A DNA stretch of 29,436 nt from an uncultured Steroidobacter sp. (GTDB lineage Bacteria; Pseudomonadota; Gammaproteobacteria; Steroidobacterales; Steroidobacteraceae). The notes beneath the pieces are model-generated. The model was not told the DNA's origin. It worked only from the letters and a program-made list of their open reading frames with translations, and ran no database searches. The stretch is from the NCBI GenBank assembly GCA_946478975.1, contig CAMLEO010000053.1, forward strand, positions 1 through 29,436. The letters are read 5' to 3'. Of the stretch, positions 7,106 to 15,111 are shown one piece after another. The number at the start of each line of letters is the position of its first letter. Within the stretch, counting starts at the first letter, position 1. Position numbers and translations under genes: made by a program.

Positions 7106-9832
7106 GTGAATACGCAACGGAGTTTTCGGACGCAGCTGCTGCTGGGGACATTTGTCGCTGCGACTTCCGCGTCGACGGTCGTCATGGCGCAGGAGCAGGC
7201 TGGACAGGCGCCGCCGCTGGAAGAGGTGATCGTCAGCGGTTTCCGCGAGAGCCTGCAGCAGGCAGCGGAGATAAAGCGCGAGGCGGATGTCGTTACCGAC
7301 GTCATCTCGGCGGAGGACATCGGCAAATTTCCCGATCAAAACCTGGCGGATTCGCTCCAGCGCATCACCGGCGTGCAGATCACGCGCACCAACGGCGAAG
7401 GCTCGCGGGTCAGCGTTCGAGGCCTGAGCCCGGACTTCACGCAAACGCTTTACAACGGCCGGGTCATCACCTCGCCCAGCGGCGGTCGCAGTTTCGAATT
7501 CGCAACGCTCGCTTCCGACTTCGTCAACGCAGTGGAAGTCTCGAAGACACCGAGCGCGGACATGATCGACGGCGGCCTCGCCGCCACGGTCAACATCAAG
7601 ACCGCTCGTGCGCTGGACATCGGCAAAGATCGTTATTCATTCACTGCCGAGGGCGTGTACGAAGACAAGTCGGCAGATCTCACGCCGCACATCGCCGGTT
7701 ACATGAACAAGATCATCACCGACCGGCTCGGCGTCACGCTGGGCGTGAACTATCAGAAGCGCAAGTTTCGGTACGACTCGCTGCGCGCCTTCGGCTTCGA
7801 GAACGGCGTCGAGTCGACGCGCAAACCGCCGCTCGACTACAACCTCGACGGCGATTTCAACGACACGTTCCGTTTCAATCACGAGGCCGGCGCGCGCGTG
7901 AACCTTGGCGACACTGAGCGATGGACGGCGATCGGCGGTGTGCAGTTCAAGGCGACCGACAACATCGATGTGCACGGCGACGTGTTGTACAGCAAGTACG
8001 ACGTGCTGCTGAATCAGCCGACCAACACGCTGCGGTTTACAAACATCGTTTGTCCCAGCAATTGCGTGAAAAACAGCATCATCGAGGACGGGCGGGCGGT
8101 TTATCTCGATGCCGACGGCATCGACTATCGCAACGGCAACAGCAATTCCGACACGCGCAACGAGACGATCTCCGGCGCGCTCGGCGCCACGTTCGATCTC
8201 GCGCCGTTCACGATCGACACGCAGGTGAGCTCGTCGCAATCCAAGCAGCTGGTGACAGGCCTGCAGCTCTCAGTGATGGGCCGTGCGAGCGCCTATGAGG
8301 ACTTCCGTGCCGATCCGCACAACCTCCCGCAGTTCGGCTTCACGCGCGGCTACGATCCGCTGAATCCGGCGAACTTCCGCGGCATCGGCATCAACGGCGA
8401 CTACAACCGGCCGACCAACGACCGCAACACCGACGGCCGTTTCGACATCACTTATGACCTCGACCGGGGTTTTGCCAAATCCTTGAAGTTTGGCGGCCTC
8501 TACTCGGTGCGCGACCAGCAGTTCCGCTCCAGGCGTATTGCAATGAGCGCCAAAGATGCGGCCGCCGCGCTCGGTTTGCCGTTCAATCCTGCAATCGAAG
8601 GCGGCAGCTTCGACGCCAGCTCGTTCATGACGCAGTATACGTTCAACGATATGTTCGACGGTTACGACGGACCGGTCCGCTATCCTACGACGTGGTTGAC
8701 GGCGGACCTCAGCAAGTTGCTCGCGGCGCTGCCGGTGAAGCGCCTGCTCGCCCTGTCGCCGCCGACGCCGAATCTGTCGACCGACTACGAAGTCGAAGAG
8801 AAAGCCGCCGCCAGCTACCTGCGCTTCGACTTCGCGGCTCTGGATGATCGGCTGGGCGGCAATGTGGGCGTGCGCTATGTGCGGACGGATCAAACATCCA
8901 GCGGCTACGCGCCGGATTTGAGTTTGATCGTGTTCGCGCAGGCGGGCGCTGCGACGACGATTCCCGGTGTAACACCGACGACGATCGAGCGCTCGTACAA
9001 CAACTGGCTGCCGAGCCTGAACGTGCGTTTCAACGTGACGGACGACCTGGTCGCTCGCCTCGGCGCTGCCCGTGTGATGTCGCGTCCCACGTTGGGCACG
9101 TTGTCGCCGTCGACGACCGTCAACGCCAACGTCCGGTCGATCACCATCAACAACCCGAACGTCGATCCGTATCTCGCGGATCAGCTGGACCTGTCGTTGG
9201 AGTATTACCTCGACAATGGCGGTCTGTTGAGCACTGCCGTGTTCTACAAGGATGTGAAGAACTTCGTGGTGAACACGACGCGCATCGAGACGTTGAACGT
9301 CACCGTGAAGGAGACCGGCAACTTGATCCAGCTGCCGTTCACGATCTTTCAACCTGACAACGGCGCGGGCGCGGAGCTGAAGGGCGTGGAGCTGGGCATG
9401 CAGATGCCGTTCAGCTTCCTGCCGGGCTTCTGGAATGGCTTCGGCGCGATCGTCAATTACACCTACCTGGACGCCGGCAAGGCGAGGGTCACGGAGGGCG
9501 GTCCGCCGCTGCCGCTGCCCGGCGTGTCGAAGAACAGCTACAACGTCGTGGGCTACTACGAGCGCGGTGGATTCAGCGGTCGCATCGGCTACAACTATCG
9601 CAGCTCGTTCGTGAACAGCACGACGGCCAACTTCGGCGATGGCAGCTACGGGCAGTCCTACGGCCAGGTCGACGCCTCGTTTGCCTACGACATCAACGAC
9701 CAGATCGGCCTGACCCTGGAGGGCCTGAACCTCACCAACAGCGTGGTTCGCACCCAGAACGATGCGGGTTTCGGGCGTGGCTACGAGAACATCGGCCCCC
9801 GCTATACGTTCGGGGTGCGCGCGAAGTTCTGA
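7106..9832 (+). CDS. TonB-dependent outer-membrane receptor (TIGR01782-type)
   Basis: A 908-aa outer-membrane transporter. The start is GTG at 7106, preceded by GGGGGA at about 5 bases. A signal peptide (residues about 1-28, ending VVMAQ) is followed by a TonB-box-like segment (LEEVIVSGF). The plug domain carries FPDQNLADSLQRITGVQITR, RVSVRGLSPDFTQTLYNGR and DMIDGGLAATVNIKT, the signature of the Xanthomonas/Caulobacter-type receptors often used for carbohydrates. A long 22-strand-type barrel follows and ends in the terminal aromatic (TFGVRAKF) needed for barrel insertion. It is divergent from the GH43 pair, so oligosaccharide uptake is the most likely role. The 260-base gap upstream (6846-7105) holds the GH43 operator candidate and no recognisable gene. 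Confidence 0.95.
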   Translation: MNTQRSFRTQLLLGTFVAATSASTVVMAQEQAGQAPPLEEVIVSGFRESLQQAAEIKREADVVTDVISAEDIGKFPDQNLADSLQRITGVQITRTNGEGSRVSVRGLSPDFTQTLYNGRVITSPSGGRSFEFATLASDFVNAVEVSKTPSADMIDGGLAATVNIKTARALDIGKDRYSFTAEGVYEDKSADLTPHIAGYMNKIITDRLGVTLGVNYQKRKFRYDSLRAFGFENGVESTRKPPLDYNLDGDFNDTFRFNHEAGARVNLGDTERWTAIGGVQFKATDNIDVHGDVLYSKYDVLLNQPTNTLRFTNIVCPSNCVKNSIIEDGRAVYLDADGIDYRNGNSNSDTRNETISGALGATFDLAPFTIDTQVSSSQSKQLVTGLQLSVMGRASAYEDFRADPHNLPQFGFTRGYDPLNPANFRGIGINGDYNRPTNDRNTDGRFDITYDLDRGFAKSLKFGGLYSVRDQQFRSRRIAMSAKDAAAALGLPFNPAIEGGSFDASSFMTQYTFNDMFDGYDGPVRYPTTWLTADLSKLLAALPVKRLLALSPPTPNLSTDYEVEEKAAASYLRFDFAALDDRLGGNVGVRYVRTDQTSSGYAPDLSLIVFAQAGAATTIPGVTPTTIERSYNNWLPSLNVRFNVTDDLVARLGAARVMSRPTLGTLSPSTTVNANVRSITINNPNVDPYLADQLDLSLEYYLDNGGLLSTAVFYKDVKNFVVNTTRIETLNVTVKETGNLIQLPFTIFQPDNGAGAELKGVELGMQMPFSFLPGFWNGFGAIVNYTYLDAGKARVTEGGPPLPLPGVSKNSYNVVGYYERGGFSGRIGYNYRSSFVNSTTANFGDGSYGQSYGQVDASFAYDINDQIGLTLEGLNLTNSVVRTQNDAGFGRGYENIGPRYTFGVRAKF

Positions 9833-9860
9833 TCTTGAGGGTGTGCTGACACCGTTTCAT

Positions 9861-9899
9861 TCCCGCGGACGAAGTAGGCAAAAAGGCCTACCCGCGGGA
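9861..9899 (+). promoter_or_regulatory. Hairpin covering the ribosome-binding site of the oxidoreductase
   Basis: TCCCGCGG (9861-9868) pairs with CCGCGGGA (9892-9899), and inside it GTAGGC (9874-9879) pairs with GCCTAC (9886-9891), with an A-rich loop and a 5-base bulge on the left side. The right arm contains most of the GGGAG (9896-9900) that would serve as Shine-Dalgarno for the ATG at 9907. Folding would hide the ribosome-binding site. No U-tract follows, so it does not look like a simple intrinsic terminator of the upstream receptor gene, though it may also protect that mRNA's 3' end. Confidence 0.6.
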
Positions 9900-9906
9900 G
9901 TTCGCG

Positions 9907-10866
9907 ATGAAACGTGCGTCTTTGGCAGTAACGGTTGCGATGTCATTCGTTCCGTGGGTTGCCGGCGCGAACGGGATACCTGCCGTTCCCAAGCCCGTGC
10001 CGAAGCCCGGTGAGGTTTTGGTGCAGGTGGCAGCGGCGGGCGTGAACCCTGCGGATGTTCTGTTGAGTCAAGGCGGGCAGGGGACGGCGACGTTTCCTGC
10101 GATTGTCGCCAACGATATTGCCGGTCGGGTCGTTGCCACGGGCGCCGGCGTCGATCCGGTGCTGTTGGCCAAAGATGTATTCGCCTTGATTCCCTCGCGC
10201 GGTGTGGGATATGCCGAGTACGTTGCCGTGCCCGCCGACTTGGTCGTGCCAAAGCCCCCACGGTTGTCTTATGCACAGGCGGCGGCCGTGCCGCTGTCCG
10301 CGTTGACGGCATATCAGGCCCTGTTCGTCGAAGGGCACCTCACTGCCGGCCAGCGCATCTTGATTCACGGCGGCTCGGGTGAAGTCGGCTACATGGCCGT
10401 GCAACTTGCGAAGCACGCTGGTGCTCACGTGGTTGCAACCGCGCCCGAGGACGCTCTCGACTACGTGCGGGCCATCGGCGCCGATGATGCCGTCGACTCC
10501 CGAACCAAACATCTCGAATCCGCCGTCGGACAAGTCAACTTCGTTCTCGACACCGTCGGCGGCGATGCGCTCAGCCGTTCATATCGCATGATCCGCCCCG
10601 GCGGCACTTTAATCTCGACCGTCGAAACGCCGGACAGCGCGAAGCTTGCCGAGCGCAAACTCACCGGCGCCCGAGTTTCGGTGCATCCCGATAGAAACAA
10701 CCTCCGCCAAATCGCCCTTCTTATCCAAACGGGCGCCGTGACTCCCACGGTCAGCATGATGTATTCCCTCTCCGACGCCGCCATCGCTCAGAACGAGCTG
10801 GCTCGCCTGCACCGGCCCGGCAAGAGCGTGCTGCTGGTTCAGTCGCTCGACGAAAACAAACGTTGA
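9907..10866 (+). CDS. MDR-family NAD(P)H:quinone oxidoreductase-like protein with signal peptide
   Basis: A 319-aa zinc-free medium-chain dehydrogenase/reductase. The catalytic/GroES-like half contains PGEVLVQVAAAGVNPADV and FPAIVANDIAGRVVATGAGV. The Rossmann half has the nucleotide-binding loop GGSGEVG (155-161) and RPGGTLIST. The family normally begins with about 25 residues of beta-strand sequence before PxPGEVLV. Here that is replaced by a signal-peptide-like segment (MKRASLAVTVAMSFVPWVAGANG). If used, it would send a cofactor-dependent oxidoreductase to the periplasm, which is unusual. The hydrophobic start could alternatively be a remodelled first strand. Its ribosome-binding site lies in a hairpin. 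It stands downstream of the TonB receptor on the same strand. Confidence 0.85.
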   Translation: MKRASLAVTVAMSFVPWVAGANGIPAVPKPVPKPGEVLVQVAAAGVNPADVLLSQGGQGTATFPAIVANDIAGRVVATGAGVDPVLLAKDVFALIPSRGVGYAEYVAVPADLVVPKPPRLSYAQAAAVPLSALTAYQALFVEGHLTAGQRILIHGGSGEVGYMAVQLAKHAGAHVVATAPEDALDYVRAIGADDAVDSRTKHLESAVGQVNFVLDTVGGDALSRSYRMIRPGGTLISTVETPDSAKLAERKLTGARVSVHPDRNNLRQIALLIQTGAVTPTVSMMYSLSDAAIAQNELARLHRPGKSVLLVQSLDENKR

Positions 10867-10894
10867 CGGCGTCGCGAACGCCTCGTCGCTGACG

Positions 10895-10919
10895 AATGCG
10901 CCGCCTGTCTAGGCGCATT
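10895..10919 (+). terminator. Stem-loop after the oxidoreductase gene, possible terminator
   Basis: AATGCGCC (10895-10902) and GGCGCATT (10912-10919) are perfect inverted copies separated by 9 bases, 29 bases after the oxidoreductase stop. The following bases (gcttgatctg) are not a U-tract, so it may be a weak terminator or a 3'-end stabiliser. The rest of 10867-11026 shows nothing else recognisable. Confidence 0.45.
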
Positions 10920-11026
10920 GCTTGATCTGCTCGGAATGTCTAGTTGCCAGCGATGCCGATCATCGTGGACACTCTCGCGTTGTGCACTCAGTTGCACGCG
11001 GTGCCCATTGGAAATCAGGTCCTTCG

Positions 11027-11254
11027 ATGCGCTACACGGACGGAAACGAAGCGATGATTGGCGATGTCGTGGCGATCGCCCTGAAGTATGGCGTCGTAGT
11101 TGCGTGCATGGATCGTGGCGAGTACCGATCCGGTAGCGAGCATTGGGCATATCTCAAGCAGGGCATAATGGTCGACACGGATTTCGGCGGGCTCGTTCAT
11201 TACACCGCCGACGCAGCCGACGAGATGGCTCTGATCCACCGCGCACAAACCTGA
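11027..11254 (+). CDS. Small 75-aa protein, orphan, immunity-like context
   Basis: The start is ATG at 11027 (MRYTDGNEAMIGDVVAIALK), with AGG about 8 bases upstream. The frame is open further upstream, but that part is cysteine/histidine-rich and unlikely to be translated. The sequence looks like a compact beta-barrel: MIGDVVAIALKYGVVVACMDRGEY, then WAYLKQGIMVDTDFGGLVHYTA. I recall similar small proteins with an MRYTDGNE-type start from polymorphic-toxin neighbourhoods, but no molecular function is known to me. Soluble and cytoplasmic. It is the first of three small orphan genes. Confidence 0.65.
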   Translation: MRYTDGNEAMIGDVVAIALKYGVVVACMDRGEYRSGSEHWAYLKQGIMVDTDFGGLVHYTADAADEMALIHRAQT

Positions 11255-11288
11255 CATAGCAACTCGTTCTGATCGCTCAGGGGCATGA

Positions 11289-11699
11289 ATGGAATCTGTC
11301 GGCGACGTTGTCGATCTCGATCCCGCGGTTGTGGGTTCCATCGAAAAGCGCGACGGTTACGTCGCCCTCATTTTCTCTCGGCAGCCTGCTTGGTCGCGTG
11401 CATTCGGAGAGAATCCGCGGCTGGTGCCGCTTTATGACTGCGAGATTCGCCTGTGGGGCGGCGAAGTGCAGTCAATGGAAGCGGATCTGCCTTACGAGAC
11501 CACGGAATGGAAAATAGAATTTAGTGGAGGAAGCAGAAGCTGCTTCCTGCCCGTCGAATTCAAGGCAGCTGGCCCCGTGCGGCTTCGGGTTGGTGCGGCC
11601 GACGCCCCGAGAATCATCATCACTGGAACTGGCGTCAGCTTGCATCTGGGAGAGCCAGTGGGGATGTTCGAGCAGCGTGAGTCCGGTGAATCCAGATAA
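11289..11699 (+). CDS. Uncharacterised 136-aa protein
   Basis: The start is ATG at 11289, with AGGGG about 7 bases upstream. An overlapping ATG at 11285 is in another frame. The product is soluble, acidic and beta-rich: VVGSIEKRDGYVALIFSRQP, LYDCEIRLWGGEVQSMEADLP, TEWKIEFSGGSRSCFLPVEF, then PVRLRVGAADAPRIIITGTGVSLHLG. No signal peptide, membrane segment or catalytic motif is visible. It follows the 75-aa gene by 34 bases. Family not recognised. Confidence 0.65.
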   Translation: MESVGDVVDLDPAVVGSIEKRDGYVALIFSRQPAWSRAFGENPRLVPLYDCEIRLWGGEVQSMEADLPYETTEWKIEFSGGSRSCFLPVEFKAAGPVRLRVGAADAPRIIITGTGVSLHLGEPVGMFEQRESGESR

Positions 11700-11787
11700 T
11701 GAGAGCGGCGTCGAGCAAGCGGACGTTGCGTGCCCGCCTCGCAAATGTGATTTTCCTCGCTCGCTGTTCACGCCTGGCGTTTGGACG

Positions 11788-12348
11788 ATGCGCACCATCG
11801 TTGCGTTGCTTGGCCTGGTATGGCTCGTCATTGGTGATGCGGCAGATATTCAGCCAGACCCTGTGTATCGCGAAACCGAGGTGAGACAGTCCCGCCCTCG
11901 GCTCAATGGAGAGGTATTTGATCGGCAGGAATCAGATCCGACACTCAAAGATAAATTCGCTATAGCGGATCGCAAGGCAGAGCGAGTCGTGGGGAACGTG
12001 GAGCGAGACTCCAAATTCATCCTGCATTTCTGGCGAGCGAAGAAACGGATTCTGAAAGATCAGTTTGGGATCCAGTGGACCACTCCGGCTGAGCTGAATC
12101 CAAGCATCAAATACGCCAGTTATGGTCAGCCTGAGATTACCGAGACAGAAGATCGCGCTCTGCGTGCGTTAACTGCCTCTCGCCTGTCTGGCAGCTCTGA
12201 GCAAGTGCGAGGTGTGGATCGGAACTTCGAGGAATTGCGAGCGTCTGGACACGAGATCATCAGACCGAGCAGATCAGAGAGTATGGGTTCGCGGGTCACG
12301 ATGAATCTTGGACCTTCATCGAGGTTGCGCAGTGGGAAGAATGATTGA
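11788..12348 (+). CDS. Uncharacterised exported 186-aa protein
   Basis: I chose the ATG at 11788 because it begins a short export signal (MRTIVALLGLVWLVIGDAAD). The frame is open back to 11524, but that part overlaps the preceding gene in another frame and has shadow-like composition. The mature protein is hydrophilic and charged, with a helical middle (DKFAIADRKAERVVGNVERD, ILHFWRAKKRILKDQFGIQW) and an Arg/Ser-rich tail. The local sequence from about 11850 to 12350 is visibly lower in GC than its neighbours. Function is not recognised. Confidence 0.55.
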   Translation: MRTIVALLGLVWLVIGDAADIQPDPVYRETEVRQSRPRLNGEVFDRQESDPTLKDKFAIADRKAERVVGNVERDSKFILHFWRAKKRILKDQFGIQWTTPAELNPSIKYASYGQPEITETEDRALRALTASRLSGSSEQVRGVDRNFEELRASGHEIIRPSRSESMGSRVTMNLGPSSRLRSGKND

Positions 12349-12652
12349 AAGCAGGTCAAATGAGGCATGAGAGTGCGCGGGTTCTATTCGTATCCACTGC
12401 CGCATCTCAATCACAAGCCGTGGCGACTGGCGACGATTCCGCGAGAAAGTTTTCGCGGTGTAATACGCGGCGCAGCGGCACGAAAAAGGCTGCTGTATCC
12501 CTCGCCCGCGAAGTCGGCACTACGAAAGATACTTCGGCGGCTCGTTGCTGCCTATGTCCGTCGTTTTGGTCTTGATGAGTTTGCGGTTCAGTTCACCCAG
12601 GCAAGAATGCAAGCCTCAGGCGGGCAGAACTGGTTTCCGGGTGGCTACGCCT
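12349..12652. other. Stretch without a convincing gene
   Basis: About 300 bases between the 186-aa gene and the cheB remnant. One plus-strand frame (12367-12657) could encode 96 residues beginning MRVRGFYSYPLPHLNHKPW. It is rich in Arg and Ala, has no well-placed Shine-Dalgarno, and I recognise no family. It may be decayed sequence between two recombination points. Confidence 0.4.
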
Positions 12653-12838
12653 GGTGACGACGGCGCTCGCGGCCTAAAGTTGTTACATGACCGCGGCGCG
12701 CGGACGATTTCCCAAGGCGAGCAGACCTGCGTCGTGTTCGGAATGCCCAAGGAGGCTATCGGCATCGGCGCCGTCGATCATGTGCTGCCGCTCGACCAGG
12801 TGGCCAGCGCAATCGCCAGCTTCGACGCTCGTCGATAA
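12653..12838 (+). pseudogene. cheB: 3' remnant of cheB (chemotaxis methylesterase)
   Basis: About 61 codons encode the C-terminal end of the CheB methylesterase domain: [20 protein letters not shown], then [20 protein letters not shown], then [16 protein letters not shown]. This matches the family's GDGARG, TxAQDExxCVVFGMPxxAI and GAVDxVLPL motifs, including the active-site aspartate region. The receiver domain, the Ser and His of the catalytic triad and about 80% of the protein are missing. The frame upstream has no CheB similarity. No other chemotaxis gene is in the window, so this is a recombination or deletion scar. Confidence 0.8.
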
Positions 12839-12848
12839 CGCCGAAACC

Positions 12849-13436
12849 CTAGGCCAGATCTTCGACGAGCGCCGCGATCTCAGCAATCCACGCCGCGCGT
12901 TGCTCGACGGTGCTGCCGGACACGGGCGTGTACATGCGTCTTGTGACATTGCTGACGCCGCACAGTCCGAACACGCAATGTTTCCAGATTGTTTCGAGGG
13001 GATCGCCGAAGGTCGTGGCCTCGCGCTCGGCGGGTGTGTTGGACGTGTTGACGACGATCGCGGCTCGGGCGCGCAGCAGGCCGACGGGAACGCCTTCGAA
13101 TCCCACGCCGTCCGGATAGCCGTAGGCAGTATTGAGACGAAACACGCGATCGATCCATCCTTTGAGGATGGCCGGAGGCTGGCCCCACCAGTTGGGATGA
13201 CAGATGAGAATCAGGTCGGCGCGCGCGAGCTCAGAGCAGTGCTGCTCGACCAGCGGGTTCGACGAGCTCACGTTGGCGCCTTCGCCGGTGGGCTGCACCG
13301 GATCGAAACGTTCGGCGTACAGATCGTGGTACGCCACCTCATGACCGCGAGCGGCGAGCACCCGTTGTGCGGCGGCGGCCATGGCATGACTCAGGCTGTT
13401 TGCGCCCGGATTGGCAACGACGATCAGTGCGAGCAT
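12849..13436 (-). CDS. NAD(P)H dehydrogenase (quinone), flavodoxin fold, KefF/NQO1-like
   Basis: A 195-aa cytoplasmic flavoprotein of the Flavodoxin_2 family. Visible features are the FMN/FAD-binding start (LIVVANPGANSLSHAMA), the strand-helix pattern GHEVAYHDLYAERFDPV, and the family signature ADLILICHPNWWGQPPAILKGWIDRVF (71-97), followed by TAYGY and RAAIVVNTSNTP. Family members reduce quinones or azo/nitro compounds by two-electron hydride transfer and protect against quinone stress. Length is normal. It is a single gene, convergent with the cheB remnant and 38 bases downstream of the next minus-strand gene in reading order. Confidence 0.88.
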   Translation of the reverse strand: MLALIVVANPGANSLSHAMAAAAQRVLAARGHEVAYHDLYAERFDPVQPTGEGANVSSSNPLVEQHCSELARADLILICHPNWWGQPPAILKGWIDRVFRLNTAYGYPDGVGFEGVPVGLLRARAAIVVNTSNTPAEREATTFGDPLETIWKHCVFGLCGVSNVTRRMYTPVSGSTVEQRAAWIAEIAALVEDLA

Positions 13437-13474
13437 GCCCGCAGTGTCGCACCTTTCGAACGAGCGGTGAACGA

Positions 13475-14857
13475 TCAGTGCACGCCGAAAAACATATAGG
13501 AGCCGTACACATTGTCTCGCCAGATCTGGATCGCCGTGGGCCCGGTGTAATTGTCCGAGGCGGCGGGGCCGGTGATGGAGAGGCTGGCGGTTTCGGTAGT
13601 CGAGTCGCTGCTGGTCGCGCGGGTGGTCGTTGAATAGGTTCGCGTGTTCTTCAATTCCACGCTCACCTTGGTGAGAAATTTTGCATTGCCGCCGATCGAG
13701 ATGGCGATGCTGCGCGTGACCTGCGAACCATTGGCCGTGTTGGTGCCGTGTTGAGCGCTGCTCGAAAACGTTTGCGTGATCGGCTGGGCGCCGGGGATGG
13801 CCGGCACATAGTTGAAGGTCTGGCCGGTCATGGGCGAGAAGCGGCCGCTCGTATCGGTGTTGGGATCGTAGGAAGGATTGGTCGCAAACGGGTTGGAAGC
13901 GAGGATGTCTGCGAAATCCGCCGTCGTGAGCCCGCCGAGCGCAATATCCCAGCTGCGAGCCAGGCGTGCCGCGACGTTGGCAGGCATCAGCGATGGATCC
14001 TTCAGCTCGTAGACGTAGAGCGGAATCACGTCCATTTCATCGACCGGATCGGCGGGGTTGTAGGCGTACCCGCCCCACGAGATGCTCGCGGGGCCGTTCA
14101 ATGTGAGCTCCAGCGCAGGATTCAGCCATACCCAGATCACATCGTAGTTGTGATCGATGCCAGCGGCGGAGCTGGCCGGGCCATAGATGATATCGCCGCC
14201 GGTCGTACTGACGCTCCACGAACTGCCGGTGGTGCTGTCGGTGCCCTGCGAGTACAGGCCGGTGATGCTGGTGGACAAGCCGGCGCCATACTTGCCGATA
14301 TTGAAATCGCCTGACTGCGATACGGTCACCGAATTCTGGGTGTTGAAGCTGTTGGTGATCGAGGTGCTGCCGCCACGCGTGAAGTTGGCGTTGTAGCTGA
14401 CACTGCTGCGGGATCCTGGCGGAGCATAGTCGACGCCCAGAACCTGGTACTTGGGAAAGATCGGGCCAGTCCACGTGCCGTAGACATAGTTGCCGGTCAC
14501 ATTGATGCGCGCATATATCGGGCGATCGGACGATCCGTCAGAGAAGCCGACTGTCGATGTGCCCGAGAATTGGCCGTAAGCGGACTGGCTGTATGTGACC
14601 GTAACGCAGAGCTCCACGCCGGTGACGCCGCGCAGCTGCGTGTAGGCATTCGGCTGAAATGTCACATCGCCGAAGGTCGAGACGGTCTCGATTTGATACA
14701 GATTCTGCGGCAGCTGATCAGTCAATGCGCACTTGGAGATCGAGCCGCTGGGGTCATAGACCGTTCCCAGGTCTACATTGACGAACGGCGAGGCATTGGC
14801 GATGAGCGGGGAAAGTGCCGAGAGAGCGAGCAGAGCCCCGACGATGATCTTTTTCAT
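13475..14857 (-). CDS. Unrecognised Ser/Thr-rich secreted protein, beta-rich
   Basis: A 460-aa exported protein. I chose ATG 14857 because it starts the signal peptide MKKIIVGALLALSALSPLIANA and follows AGGGG at about 9 bases. The N-terminal part has two cysteines and beta-type sequence. From about residue 140 there is YQVLGVDYAPPGSRSSVSYN, then a long Ser/Thr/Gly stretch of alternating polar and small residues (for example STSITNSFNTQNSVTVS). After that comes DVIWVWLNPALELTL, a second Ser/Thr-rich block (about 370-430), and the end YGSYMFFGVH. Alternating Ser/Thr blocks resemble the membrane-insertion hairpins of beta-pore-forming proteins, but I cannot assign it. It could be a surface or secreted structural protein. 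Confidence 0.72.
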   Translation of the reverse strand: MKKIIVGALLALSALSPLIANASPFVNVDLGTVYDPSGSISKCALTDQLPQNLYQIETVSTFGDVTFQPNAYTQLRGVTGVELCVTVTYSQSAYGQFSGTSTVGFSDGSSDRPIYARINVTGNYVYGTWTGPIFPKYQVLGVDYAPPGSRSSVSYNANFTRGGSTSITNSFNTQNSVTVSQSGDFNIGKYGAGLSTSITGLYSQGTDSTTGSSWSVSTTGGDIIYGPASSAAGIDHNYDVIWVWLNPALELTLNGPASISWGGYAYNPADPVDEMDVIPLYVYELKDPSLMPANVAARLARSWDIALGGLTTADFADILASNPFATNPSYDPNTDTSGRFSPMTGQTFNYVPAIPGAQPITQTFSSSAQHGTNTANGSQVTRSIAISIGGNAKFLTKVSVELKNTRTYSTTTRATSSDSTTETASLSITGPAASDNYTGPTAIQIWRDNVYGSYMFFGVH

Positions 14858-14897
14858 TCCCTGACCCCTGGATAGCATTCCTTGCTATGTGCGGCGG

Positions 14898-14926
14898 AGT
14901 ATCCATACCCGCCTGGGGCCTGTCAA
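14898..14926 (-). promoter_or_regulatory. Sigma70-type promoter for the secreted protein
   Basis: On the minus strand, TTGACA (14921-14926) is a perfect -35 and GATACT (14898-14903) a 4-of-6 -10 hexamer, with 17 bases between them. The expected start point near 14891 gives a leader of about 34 bases to the ATG at 14857. Confidence 0.65.
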
Positions 14927-14984
14927 AGAAAACATTCGCACAGGGACGCAGCTCGATCATCGATCGCAGCTTCGCTGAGAAGAT

Positions 14985-15002
14985 ATTCACACGCGAGTGA
15001 GT
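14985..15002. promoter_or_regulatory. Putative TetR operator, copy 1 (MFS/esterase/ligase block)
   Basis: ATTCACACGCGAGTGAGT on the plus strand is the reverse complement of the motif at 20508-20525 except at one base. It is an imperfect palindrome, half-site A(C/T)TCAC(T/A)C on each side of two central bases. It lies 109 bases before the MFS start (GTG at 15112) and may overlap a -10-like GATATT at about 14982-14987. Assignment to the TetR protein encoded at 19721 is inferred from position. Confidence 0.65.
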
Positions 15003-15111
15003 GAGTATTGACTTTGGGCGTTGGCGATGGCTCACTGCACGTCGAGCGCCGGCAGTCACGATCGGCGCCACAGCGGGGGAGCATGAGGACGACACTTCGA
15101 GGCGTGCTGAC

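Noticed and set aside
8270..9352. A 360-codon minus-strand frame inside the first TonB receptor
   Set aside because: Antisense shadow with low-complexity Arg/Val/Gln composition.
10895..10919. Possible integron attC site or strong intrinsic terminator
   Set aside because: The stem lacks the paired attC core sites (RYYYAAC/GTTRRRY) in the right places, and no U-tract follows, so neither a recombination site nor a strong terminator is supported.
12367..12657. 96-codon plus-strand frame ending at the cheB remnant
   Set aside because: No good ribosome site, Arg/Ala-rich, and it is not in the frame of the cheB remnant, so I listed the stretch as without a convincing gene.
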